50,385 nt of DNA from positions 1-50,385 of the forward strand of contig JBEIDK010000007.1 of the NCBI GenBank assembly GCA_040383485.1. The letters are read 5' to 3'. This document shows, in pieces, positions 37,252 to 45,562 of the stretch. The notes beneath the pieces are model-generated. The model did no database searches and was not told the origin of the DNA. It saw nothing but the letters and a program-made list of their open reading frames with translations. This DNA is from JBEIDK01 sp040383485 (GTDB taxonomy: Bacteria; Bacteroidota; Bacteroidia; UBA4408). Within the stretch, counting starts at the first letter, position 1. Each line of letters opens with the position of its first letter. The position numbers and the translations under genes were made by a program.

Positions 37252-38439
37252 ATGGCTAAAGAAAAATTTGACCGTTCTAAACCCCATGTGAACATTGGAA
37301 CAATTGGTCACGTTGACCACGGAAAAACAACATTAACCGCTGCAATTACAGTTGTATTAGCAGAAAAAGGCTGGTCAGAGGTGCGTGATTTTGCATCGAT
37401 TGATAATGCTCCTGAAGAAAAAGAGCGTGGTATCACAATCAATACTTCTCATGTTGAGTATCAAACTGCAAATCGTCACTATGCGCATGTTGACTGTCCA
37501 GGTCACGCGGATTATGTTAAGAACATGGTTACTGGTGCTGCCCAAATGGACGGTGCTATCCTAGTTGTTGCAGCTACTGATGGTCCAATGCCACAGACTC
37601 GTGAGCACATTCTTTTGGCTCGTCAGGTTGGTGTTCCAAAAATCGTTGTATTCATGAACAAAGTGGATATGGTTGATGATGAAGAATTATTGGATTTAGT
37701 TGAAATGGAAATCCGTGAATTATTAACATTCTATAAATTTGATGGTGATAATACTCCAATCATTCGTGGTTCTGCTCTAGGTGGATTAAACAAGGATGAG
37801 AAATGGATGCCAAAAATTGTTGAATTAATGGATGCAGTAGATTCGTTTATTCCAATTCCTCCACGTGAAGTTGACAAGCCTTTCTTGATGCCGGTTGAAG
37901 ATGTTTTCTCAATTACTGGACGTGGAACTGTAGCAACAGGCCGTATTGAAACAGGAATCATCAATTCTGGTGAAGAGGTTGAAATATTAGGAATGGTTGA
38001 GGAGAAATACAAATCAGTTGTTACTGGTGTTGAAATGTTCCGTAAAATATTGGATAAAGGTGAAGCTGGCGATAACGTTGGATTATTATTACGTGGTATT
38101 GACAAAACGAGTATCCGTCGTGGTATGGTTATTTGTAAGCCAGGTTCAATTACTCCTCACAAAAATTTCAAAGCTGAAATTTATGTTTTGAAAAAAGAAG
38201 AAGGTGGACGTCATACTCCATTCCATAACAAATACCGTCATCAGTTCTATTTACGTACAACTGACGTAACTGGTGAGATTACTTTACCAGAAGGACGCGA
38301 AATGGTTATGCCAGGTGATAACGTTACAATAACTGTAAACTTAATTATGCCTGTTGCAATGGCTAAAGGTTTACGCTTTGCAATCCGTGAAGGTGGCCGT
38401 ACCGTTGGTGCTGGTCAAGTTGTTGAAATTATTTCGTAA
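37252..38439 (+). CDS. tuf: Elongation factor Tu
   Basis: 395 aa GTPase that delivers aminoacyl-tRNA to the ribosome. G1 is GHVDHGKTT (residues 19-27), G3 DCPGHADYVKNM, G4 NKVDMVDDEE and G5 in GSALGG; domains II and III follow and end GGRTVGAGQVVEIIS. It is preceded by four tRNA genes and a 137-bp spacer and followed by a hairpin and tRNA-Trp, the common Bacteroidota arrangement. Confidence 0.99.
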   Translation: MAKEKFDRSKPHVNIGTIGHVDHGKTTLTAAITVVLAEKGWSEVRDFASIDNAPEEKERGITINTSHVEYQTANRHYAHVDCPGHADYVKNMVTGAAQMDGAILVVAATDGPMPQTREHILLARQVGVPKIVVFMNKVDMVDDEELLDLVEMEIRELLTFYKFDGDNTPIIRGSALGGLNKDEKWMPKIVELMDAVDSFIPIPPREVDKPFLMPVEDVFSITGRGTVATGRIETGIINSGEEVEILGMVEEKYKSVVTGVEMFRKILDKGEAGDNVGLLLRGIDKTSIRRGMVICKPGSITPHKNFKAEIYVLKKEEGGRHTPFHNKYRHQFYLRTTDVTGEITLPEGREMVMPGDNVTITVNLIMPVAMAKGLRFAIREGGRTVGAGQVVEIIS

Positions 38440-38444
38440 TTAAA

Positions 38445-38486
38445 TAATTAGGGATTTTGATATAAATCAAAATCCCTAATTATATT
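38445..38486 (+). terminator. Terminator-like hairpin between tuf and tRNA-Trp
   Basis: A perfect 17-bp stem (38445-38461 with 38466-38482, core TAGGGATTTTGAT) closes an ATAA loop and is followed by a short T-rich stretch. The tRNA-Trp gene starts only 9 bp later, so it may be a partial terminator or an RNA-processing site. Confidence 0.75.
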
Positions 38487-38490
38487 TTCA

Positions 38491-38561
38491 ACGGGTGTGG
38501 TGCAATGGTAGCATACCGGTCTCCAAAACCGTTGATGGGGGTTCGAATCCCTCCACCCGTG
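38491..38561 (+). tRNA. tRNA-Trp (anticodon CCA)
   Basis: 71 nt, acceptor ACGGGTG / CACCCGT, anticodon loop CTCCAAA, T-loop TTCGAAT. Located between tuf and secE, the usual place in this phylum. Confidence 0.97.
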
Positions 38562-38612
38562 CAATATGCATGGTAAATGATTGATTTGATTTTAAGTAAA
38601 AGTATCTAAATT

Positions 38613-38810
38613 ATGATAGAAAAAATTAAAACATATTTATCTGAAGTTAAAGACGAATTGTTCAACAAAGTTACTTGGCCCACATGGCCTGAATTACAAA
38701 GTAGTGCAGTTGTTGTAATGATTGCTTCTGTAATTATAGCTTTGGTTATTTTAGGTATGGACTCTTCTTTTAAGTTCATTATGGAAAACATATACAAACT
38801 TTCAAGTTAA
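38613..38810 (+). CDS. secE: Preprotein translocase subunit SecE
   Basis: 65 aa, the short single-span form. The amphipathic segment (YLSEVKDELFNKVTWPTWPEL) has the conserved KVTWPT motif, then one membrane helix (VVVMIASVIIALVILGM). It stabilises SecY in the Sec channel. Only 12 bp separate it from nusG. Confidence 0.96.
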   Translation: MIEKIKTYLSEVKDELFNKVTWPTWPELQSSAVVVMIASVIIALVILGMDSSFKFIMENIYKLSS

Positions 38811-38822
38811 GAATAGAAGATA

Positions 38823-39374
38823 ATGGTAGATACATCTGTAAAAAAATGGTACGTTGTGCGTGCTGTTAGTGGTCAAGAGAAAAAGGTACGTCAATATATT
38901 GAGGTTGAGATTAATCGCGTAGGTATGGCTGATTTAGTATCTCAAGTTCTTATACCTACCGAAAAAATTTACCAAATACGCAACGGAAAAAAAATTTCTA
39001 AAGAGCGTAACTTTTATCCAGGCTATATATTAATTGAAGCAGCACTGGTTGGTGAGCTAATTCATACTATTAAAAATGTTACAGGTGTAATCGGTTTTTT
39101 AGGAGACGACAAAAAAGGAAATCCAGTTCCTATGCGAACTTCGGAGGTTAATAGGATTTTAGGAAATGTAGATGCACTAAGTGAACAAGGTGAAGAACTA
39201 ATAAATCCTTATGTAGTTGGTGAAAGTGTGAAAGTAATTGATGGACCTTTCAATACATTTAGTGGTATAATCGAGGAGATTAATCTTGAGAAGAAAAAGC
39301 TTAAGGTTATGGTTAAAATCTTCGGAAGAAAAACTCCGCTTGAGTTAGGTTATATGCAAGTTGAAAAAGAATAA
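38823..39374 (+). CDS. nusG: Transcription antitermination factor NusG
   Basis: 183 aa. The NGN domain starts WYVVRAVSGQEKKV and contains NFYPGYILIEA; the C-terminal KOW domain reads VKVIDGPFNTFSGIIEEI. NusG binds RNA polymerase and links it to Rho or the ribosome. Standard length and position. Confidence 0.98.
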   Translation: MVDTSVKKWYVVRAVSGQEKKVRQYIEVEINRVGMADLVSQVLIPTEKIYQIRNGKKISKERNFYPGYILIEAALVGELIHTIKNVTGVIGFLGDDKKGNPVPMRTSEVNRILGNVDALSEQGEELINPYVVGESVKVIDGPFNTFSGIIEEINLEKKKLKVMVKIFGRKTPLELGYMQVEKE

Positions 39375-39394
39375 TAATAGAAAAATAAAATATA

Positions 39395-39838
39395 ATGGCT
39401 AGAGAGATAACAGGCTTTGTTAAATTACAAGTTAAAGGTGGAGCCGCAAACCCATCACCACCTATTGGACCAGCTTTAGGTTCTAAAGGTGTAAATATCA
39501 TGGAGTTTTGCAAGCAATTTAATGCAAGAACTCAAGAACAAGCTGGTAAAATTTTGCCAGTTATATTAACTGTTTATTCTGATAAATCTTTTGATTTTAT
39601 CATTAAACGTCCACCAGTAGCTGCACAAATTTTAGAAGTTACTAAAATTAAAGCTGGCTCTGCTGAATCAAACAGAAAGAAAGTAGGTTCGATTACATGG
39701 GAACAAATCAAAACAATCGCTGAAGATAAAATGCCAGATATGAATTGCTTCACAATTGAGTCAGCAATGAGTATGGTAGCAGGTTCGGCACGTTCAATGG
39801 GAATAAATGTTACAGGCGATTCGCCATTGGTTAAATAA
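39395..39838 (+). CDS. rplK: Ribosomal protein uL11
   Basis: 147 aa. Family signatures: VKLQVKGGAANPSPPIGPAL at the N-terminus and a C-terminal RNA-binding domain with GSARSMGINV. Part of the GTPase-associated centre. 18 bp before rplA. Confidence 0.98.
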   Translation: MAREITGFVKLQVKGGAANPSPPIGPALGSKGVNIMEFCKQFNARTQEQAGKILPVILTVYSDKSFDFIIKRPPVAAQILEVTKIKAGSAESNRKKVGSITWEQIKTIAEDKMPDMNCFTIESAMSMVAGSARSMGINVTGDSPLVK

Positions 39839-39856
39839 TTTTTTCAAGAAAAAGAC

Positions 39857-40558
39857 ATGGCAAAAGTTAGTAAAAAACGTAAAGCTGCATTAGCAAAAGT
39901 TGATATAAGCAAAGCGTATACCTTAGTTGAAGCAACTAAATTGGTTAAGGAAGTAAGTTATACAAAATTTGATTCATCAGTTGATATTGCAATTCGCTTG
40001 GGTGTTGACCCGCGTAAAGCAAATCAAATGGTTCGTGGTATTGTTACATTACCGCATGGTACAGGTAAAACTGTTCGTGTATTGGTATTGTGTACACCTG
40101 ATAAAGAAGCTGAAGCAAAAGAAGCAGGTGCTGATTTTGTTGGTTTAGACGAATTTATCGATAAAATCAAAGCAGGTTGGACAGATGTTGATGTAATTAT
40201 TACAATGCCATCAATCATGGGTAAAGTTGGTATGTTAGGTAAAGTATTAGGTCCTCGTGGTTTAATGCCGAACCCAAAAACAGGAACTGTAACTGTTGAA
40301 GTTGGCAAAGCTGTGAAAGAAGTGAAAGCTGGTAAAATCGATTTTAAAGTTGACAAAACAGGTATCATTCACACTTCAATTGGTAAGTCATCATTTGAAG
40401 CTAAGAAATTAGAGGAAAATGCTGCTGAAGTAATGTCATCAATTATAAAGTTGAAGCCATCTTCGGCAAAAGGACAATACGTTAAAAGCGTATTTATGTC
40501 AAGCACAATGAGTCCAGGTGTGATGGTTGATGCAAAAACAATGGGAGCAGGAGCGTAA
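39857..40558 (+). CDS. rplA: Ribosomal protein uL1
   Basis: 233 aa, full length. Contains LGVDPRKANQMVRG, GKVGMLGKVLGPRGLMPNPK and KTGIIHTSIGKSSF. L1 forms the mobile L1 stalk at the E site and in many bacteria represses its own operon by binding the rplK leader. Confidence 0.98.
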   Translation: MAKVSKKRKAALAKVDISKAYTLVEATKLVKEVSYTKFDSSVDIAIRLGVDPRKANQMVRGIVTLPHGTGKTVRVLVLCTPDKEAEAKEAGADFVGLDEFIDKIKAGWTDVDVIITMPSIMGKVGMLGKVLGPRGLMPNPKTGTVTVEVGKAVKEVKAGKIDFKVDKTGIIHTSIGKSSFEAKKLEENAAEVMSSIIKLKPSSAKGQYVKSVFMSSTMSPGVMVDAKTMGAGA

Positions 40559-40583
40559 TTTTAACTCTTAAAAATTAAAGAAA

Positions 40584-41105
40584 ATGACGAAAGCAGAAAA
40601 AAATATAATGATAGATTCTCTTGTTGAGAAATTAAATAACTCAGCAAACATCTATTTAACAGATACTTCTGGTATATCAGTTGAGAAAATCAACAATTTA
40701 CGTGGTAAATGTTTTAAGAACGACATTAAACTTCAAGTTGTAAAAAATACTTTACTCGAAAAAGCAATGGAGCGCACAGGTAAAAACTATGGTGAAATTT
40801 ATGCATCATTAAAAGGTCCTGTTGCAGTAATGTTTTGCGATACTGCAAATGCGCCTGCTAAATTAATAAAAGAATTTAGAAAGACCAGCGACAAGCCAGT
40901 ATTAAAGGCAGCATTTGTTCAAGAATCAGTATACGTTGGTGATAACCAATTAGATGCTCTTGTAAGCATTAAATCTAAAAACGAAATGATTGGAGAAGTT
41001 ATTACCATTCTTCAGTCACCTGCTAAGAATGTTATCTCTGGCCTTAAAGCTAGTGGAGGTAAATTGGCAGGAATCGTTAAAACCTTATCTGAGCGTGCAG
41101 CATAA
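40584..41105 (+). CDS. rplJ: Ribosomal protein uL10
   Basis: 173 aa. N-terminal rRNA-binding domain (NIYLTDTSGISVEKINNLR, VVKNTLLEKAMER) and C-terminal helix that anchors L7/L12 dimers. Only 25 bp separate it from rplA, too short for the classic long L10 leader seen in gamma-proteobacteria. Confidence 0.97.
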   Translation: MTKAEKNIMIDSLVEKLNNSANIYLTDTSGISVEKINNLRGKCFKNDIKLQVVKNTLLEKAMERTGKNYGEIYASLKGPVAVMFCDTANAPAKLIKEFRKTSDKPVLKAAFVQESVYVGDNQLDALVSIKSKNEMIGEVITILQSPAKNVISGLKASGGKLAGIVKTLSERAA

Positions 41106-41154
41106 ATTAAAAAATAAATATAAAATAGAATATTAACAATTAAAATCAATAAAA

Positions 41155-41529
41155 ATGGCAGATTTAAAATCTTTCGCAGAGCAATTAGTTAACTTAACAG
41201 TAAAAGAAGTTAATGAATTAGCAACAATTTTAAAAGACGAGTATGGAATTGAGCCTGCAGCAGCAGCTCCAGTTATGATGGCTGGTGGCGGTGGTGGAGC
41301 AGCAGCAGCTGAAGAGAAAACAGCTTTTGATGTTATCTTAAAGGCTAGTGGTCCTAACAAATTAGCTGTAGTAAAATTAGTTAAAGATTTAACAGGTCTT
41401 GGCTTGAAAGAAGCTAAAGATTTAGTTGATGGAGCACCAAAACCAGTTAAAGAAGGAGTTTCTAAAGAAGAAGCTGAGACATTAAAAACTCAGTTGGTTG
41501 AAGCTGGAGCTGAAGTAGAGGTTAAGTAG
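41155..41529 (+). CDS. rplL: Ribosomal protein bL12 (L7/L12)
   Basis: 124 aa. N-terminal dimerisation domain, Ala/Gly-rich hinge (GGGGGAAAAEE) and C-terminal factor-binding domain (FDVILKASGPNKLAVVKLVK, LGLKEAKDLVDGAP). Forms the stalk that recruits EF-Tu and EF-G. Confidence 0.98.
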   Translation: MADLKSFAEQLVNLTVKEVNELATILKDEYGIEPAAAAPVMMAGGGGGAAAAEEKTAFDVILKASGPNKLAVVKLVKDLTGLGLKEAKDLVDGAPKPVKEGVSKEEAETLKTQLVEAGAEVEVK

Positions 41530-41565
41530 TCTCTGTAACAGCGGCAATAGCCCGAAAACATTAGT

Positions 41566-41601
41566 GGTTTAGCCTTTCTCTTTTATGGGAAAGGTTAAAC
41601 C
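41566..41601 (+). promoter_or_regulatory. Attenuator-like hairpin between rplL and rpoB
   Basis: A 15-bp stem (41566-41580 with 41587-41601; GGTTTAGCCTTTCTC / GGGAAAGGTTAAACC, two G-U pairs) closes a 6-nt loop. No T tract follows. It resembles the rplL-rpoB attenuator or RNase III site known from other bacteria and lies just upstream of rpoB. Confidence 0.75.
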
Positions 41602-41658
41602 TATTTGTTATTTAATACAGTAGGTAAAAACTTAATTACTAATTCAACTTTAAATACC

Positions 41659-44600
41659 TTGAGCACAATAAAATCAAAACAGAGAATTAATTTCTCATCA
41701 GTAAAAAATCAGGTTCCTTATCCTGACTTTTTAGATATACAGTTGAAATCTTTTCAAGATTTCTTCCAGTTAGAAACAACTCCCGAAAATAGACACGGTG
41801 AAGGATTGTATATGGTATTTGCCGAAAACTTTCCTATAACCGACGCTAGAAACAATTTTGTTCTAGAATTTATAGATTATTTTGTTGATCCTCCAAGATA
41901 TAAAATTACTGAATGTATCGAAAGAGGTTTAACGTATTCTGTTCCTTTAAAAGCTAAATTAAAACTTTATTGTACAGATCCTGAGCATGAGGATTTTGAA
42001 ACAATTGTTCAAGATGTATATTTAGGAACTATTCCGTATATGACTCCGAAAGGCACATTTGTAATAAATGGTGCTGAACGTGTAATCGTTTCTCAATTGC
42101 ACCGTTCACCTGGTGTATTTTTTGGGCAAAGTTATCACGCTAATGGAACTAAGTTGTATTCGGCACGAGTAATTCCATTTAAAGGTTCTTGGATAGAATT
42201 TGCGACAGATATTAACAATGTAATGTATGCTTACATCGACCGTAAGAAGAAATTACCTGTAACTACCTTGTTAAGAGCAATTGGTTTTGAAAGTGATAAA
42301 GATATTCTTGAAATATTTAATTTAGCAGATGAGTTTAAAGTTAGCAAAACTGGTATTAAAGCTGCTTTAGGTCGTAAATTAGCTGCTAGAGTATTACGCA
42401 GTTGGGTTGAGGATTTTGTGGATGAAGATACTGGAGAAGTAGTATCAATTCAACGTAACGAAGTATTAATTGACCGTGAAGTAATCCTAGAAAAACATCA
42501 CCTAGATTTAATTACTGAGAATGATATTAAAACTGTAATTCTTCACAAAGAAGATGCTAATTCGGCAGATTACGCAATCATTTACAATACTTTACAAAAA
42601 GACACTTCAAACTCTGAAAAAGAAGCTGTTGAACATATTTATCGTCAATTGCGTAATGCAGAACCACCTGATGAAGAAACAGCACGTGGTATTATCGATA
42701 AATTATTTTTCTCTGATAAACGTTATGATTTAGGCGAAGTAGGACGTTACAGAATAAATAAAAAATTACTTCGAGATACTCCTGACCATATTAAGGTACT
42801 TACAAAAGAAGATATTATTGCAATTATCAAGTATTTAATTGAGCTTATCAATTCAAAAACTGATGTTGATGATATTGACCATTTAAGTAACCGTCGTGTT
42901 CGTACCGTTGGTGAGCAATTGTATTCACAATTCGGAGTTGGTTTGTCACGTATGGCGCGTACTATTCGTGAACGTATGAATGTTCGTGATAATGAGGTAT
43001 TTACTCCAACAGATTTAATTAATGCTAAGACTTTGTCTTCTGTAATTAATTCATTTTTTGGAACAAATCAGCTTTCTCAGTTCATGGATCAAACTAATCC
43101 ATTAGCTGAAATTACTCACAAACGTCGTTTATCGGCACTAGGGCCTGGCGGTTTAAGTAGAGAAAGAGCAGGATTTGAAGTTCGTGACGTTCATTACACG
43201 CATTATGGTCGTTTATGTACGATTGAAACTCCTGAAGGACCAAACATTGGTTTAATTTCTTCACTTTGTGTTTATGCCAAAGTAAATAAACTTGGATTTA
43301 TAGAAACGCCATACAAGAAAGTGAAGGATGGTAAGGTTGATATGAGTGGAAGTATTACTTATTATAGTGCTGAACAAGAAACCAATCAAACTATTGCTCA
43401 ATCAAACACTCCTTACAATGTTAAGGGTGAGATAAGCACTAATCGTGTAAAAGCAAGATTAGCAGGTGATTTACCTGTAGTTACTGGTGATAAGGTTGAT
43501 TTAATTGATGTTGCTCCAAATCAAATTGCATCAATAGCTGCATCACTTATTCCGTTCTTGGAACATGATGATGCGAATCGTGCATTGATGGGAAGTAACA
43601 TGATGCGTCAAGCAGTACCGTTATTGCGTCCTGAAGCTCCAATAGTAGGAACGGGATTAGAACCACTTGTTGCCAGAGATTCTCGTGTACTTATTAATGC
43701 TGAAGGTGATGGTATTGTTGAATATGTTGATGCAAATCAAATAACAATTAGATACACAAGAACTGATAATGAGCGTTTAGTAAGCTTCGAAGAAGATGAA
43801 AAAACTTATAATCTTATTAAGTTCCGTAAAACAAATCAAAGCACTTGTATCAATTTAAAACCAATTGTTCGTAAAGGTGATTCGGTTACAAAAGGTCAGG
43901 TTCTTTGCGAAGGATATGCTACTCAAAATGGAGAATTAGCCCTTGGAAGAAATTTAAAGGTTGCATTCATGCCATGGAAAGGTTATAACTTTGAGGATGC
44001 AATTGTAATTTCTGAGCGTGTTGCTAGAGAAGACATTTTCACTTCAATTCACATTGATGAATATACGTTAGAAGTTCGTGATACAAAACGTGGTCAAGAA
44101 GAATTAACGTCTGATATTCCAAATGTTAGTGAAGAGGCGACGAAAGACTTAGATGCTGATGGAATTATACGAGTTGGCGCCGAAGTTAAAGAAGGAGATA
44201 TCTTAATTGGAAAAATTACTCCAAAGGGTGAAACAGATCCTTCGCCAGAAGAGAAATTGTTAAGAGCAATATTTGGCGATAAAGCAGGTGATGTAAATGA
44301 TGCTTCATTAAAAGCTCCTCCTTCATTGAAAGGTGTAGTAATTGAATCTAGATTATTTTCAAGAGCAACCAAGGACAAAAAGTCAAAGACTGATGAGAAG
44401 GCAGCAATTGCAAAATTGGATGAGCAACATCAATCAGAATTGTCAGCACTTAAAGAAAAATTAGTTGATAAATTAATGACTTTAGTTGATGGTAAGGTTA
44501 GTCAAGGAGTTATTAATAACTTTAAGGAACCTGTAATTACAAAAAGTGCAAAATTCACTAAAAAGCTTTTATTAGGTGTTGATTATATAAATGTTAATCC

Positions 44601-45468
44601 AACAAAATGGACAACTGATAAGGAAACAAACGACTTGATTCGCCAATTAATTCATAACTTTAATATTAAAGCAAATGATTTATTAGGTGTGTTCAAAAGG
44701 AAAAAGTTTACAGTTTCTGTTGGTGATGAATTACCGGTAGGTATTATGCAGTTAGCAAAAGTATATATAGCTAAAAAGCGTAAGTTAAAAGTTGGTGATA
44801 AAATGGCTGGACGTCATGGTAATAAAGGAATTGTTGCTCGTATAGTTCGTGACGAAGACATGCCTTTCTTAGAAGATGGAACACCAGTTGATATTGTTTT
44901 AAATCCACTTGGGGTACCTTCGCGTATGAACTTGGGTCAGATATATGAAACGGTATTGGCTTGGGCTGGACAAAAATTAGGTGAAAAATACTTTACACCT
45001 ATATTTGATGGTGCTACTTTAGACCAGATAAATGAGAAGACTGACTTAGCTGGTTTACCGCGCTTTGGTCGTACCTATTTATACGATGGTGGAACAGGTG
45101 AACGTTTTGACCAACCAGCAACAGTAGGCATTATCTATATGTTGAAACTTGGACACATGGTTGATGATAAGATGCATGCACGTTCTATCGGACCATATTC
45201 ATTAATTACGCAACAACCTTTAGGTGGTAAAGCACAATTTGGTGGTCAACGTTTTGGTGAGATGGAGGTTTGGGCATTAGAAGCATTTGGTGCTGCAAAT
45301 ATTCTTCAAGAAATTCTAACCATAAAATCTGACGACGTTGTTGGACGTGCTAAAGCTTATGAAGCTATAGTAAAAGGCGATAATATGCCGGCTCCAGGAA
45401 TTCCAGAATCATTCAATGTATTATTACATGAATTAAGAGGTTTAGGATTAGATGTGAAGATGGAATAA
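41659..45468 (+). CDS. rpoB: DNA-directed RNA polymerase subunit beta
   Basis: 1,269 aa if started at TTG 41659, which yields MSTIKSKQRINFSSVKNQ, the N-terminus expected in this phylum. The frame is open back to a TTG at 41605 (adding 18 residues), and no ATG precedes the conserved part. The rifampicin region (FGTNQLSQFMDQ, from about residue 467, through HKRRLSALGPGGL) shows the usual wild-type residues. The switch and C-terminal segments (GDKMAGRHGNKGIVA, GGQRFGEMEVWALEA) are intact. A charged insert (KDKKSKTDEKAAIAKLDEQH, about 913-932) is of the kind found in Bacteroidota. Confidence 0.97.
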   Translation: MSTIKSKQRINFSSVKNQVPYPDFLDIQLKSFQDFFQLETTPENRHGEGLYMVFAENFPITDARNNFVLEFIDYFVDPPRYKITECIERGLTYSVPLKAKLKLYCTDPEHEDFETIVQDVYLGTIPYMTPKGTFVINGAERVIVSQLHRSPGVFFGQSYHANGTKLYSARVIPFKGSWIEFATDINNVMYAYIDRKKKLPVTTLLRAIGFESDKDILEIFNLADEFKVSKTGIKAALGRKLAARVLRSWVEDFVDEDTGEVVSIQRNEVLIDREVILEKHHLDLITENDIKTVILHKEDANSADYAIIYNTLQKDTSNSEKEAVEHIYRQLRNAEPPDEETARGIIDKLFFSDKRYDLGEVGRYRINKKLLRDTPDHIKVLTKEDIIAIIKYLIELINSKTDVDDIDHLSNRRVRTVGEQLYSQFGVGLSRMARTIRERMNVRDNEVFTPTDLINAKTLSSVINSFFGTNQLSQFMDQTNPLAEITHKRRLSALGPGGLSRERAGFEVRDVHYTHYGRLCTIETPEGPNIGLISSLCVYAKVNKLGFIETPYKKVKDGKVDMSGSITYYSAEQETNQTIAQSNTPYNVKGEISTNRVKARLAGDLPVVTGDKVDLIDVAPNQIASIAASLIPFLEHDDANRALMGSNMMRQAVPLLRPEAPIVGTGLEPLVARDSRVLINAEGDGIVEYVDANQITIRYTRTDNERLVSFEEDEKTYNLIKFRKTNQSTCINLKPIVRKGDSVTKGQVLCEGYATQNGELALGRNLKVAFMPWKGYNFEDAIVISERVAREDIFTSIHIDEYTLEVRDTKRGQEELTSDIPNVSEEATKDLDADGIIRVGAEVKEGDILIGKITPKGETDPSPEEKLLRAIFGDKAGDVNDASLKAPPSLKGVVIESRLFSRATKDKKSKTDEKAAIAKLDEQHQSELSALKEKLVDKLMTLVDGKVSQGVINNFKEPVITKSAKFTKKLLLGVDYINVNPTKWTTDKETNDLIRQLIHNFNIKANDLLGVFKRKKFTVSVGDELPVGIMQLAKVYIAKKRKLKVGDKMAGRHGNKGIVARIVRDEDMPFLEDGTPVDIVLNPLGVPSRMNLGQIYETVLAWAGQKLGEKYFTPIFDGATLDQINEKTDLAGLPRFGRTYLYDGGTGERFDQPATVGIIYMLKLGHMVDDKMHARSIGPYSLITQQPLGGKAQFGGQRFGEMEVWALEAFGAANILQEILTIKSDDVVGRAKAYEAIVKGDNMPAPGIPESFNVLLHELRGLGLDVKME

Positions 45469-45481
45469 TTTCATAAAGAGG

Positions 45482-45511
45482 GTAGGGAAGAAGTATACTT
45501 CCCTACTTTTT
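45482..45511 (+). terminator. Terminator-like hairpin between rpoB and rpoC
   Basis: Stem GTAGGGAAG (45482-45490) with CTTCCCTAC (45498-45506), 7-nt loop, followed by TTTTT. It has all the parts of an intrinsic terminator yet sits inside the rpoBC operon, so it may cause partial termination or mRNA processing. Confidence 0.75.
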
Positions 45512-45562
45512 GTATTTATTGCTTATCCGAATTATTAACTTAAGAAAAACATCAAACAATAA

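Noticed and set aside
37731..38105. 124-codon frame opposite tuf
   Set aside because: Shadow of a highly conserved gene; codon constraint of tuf explains the open antisense frame.
40559..40583. Ribosomal L10 leader upstream of rplJ
   Set aside because: Only 25 bp between rplA and rplJ, too short for the known leader structures.
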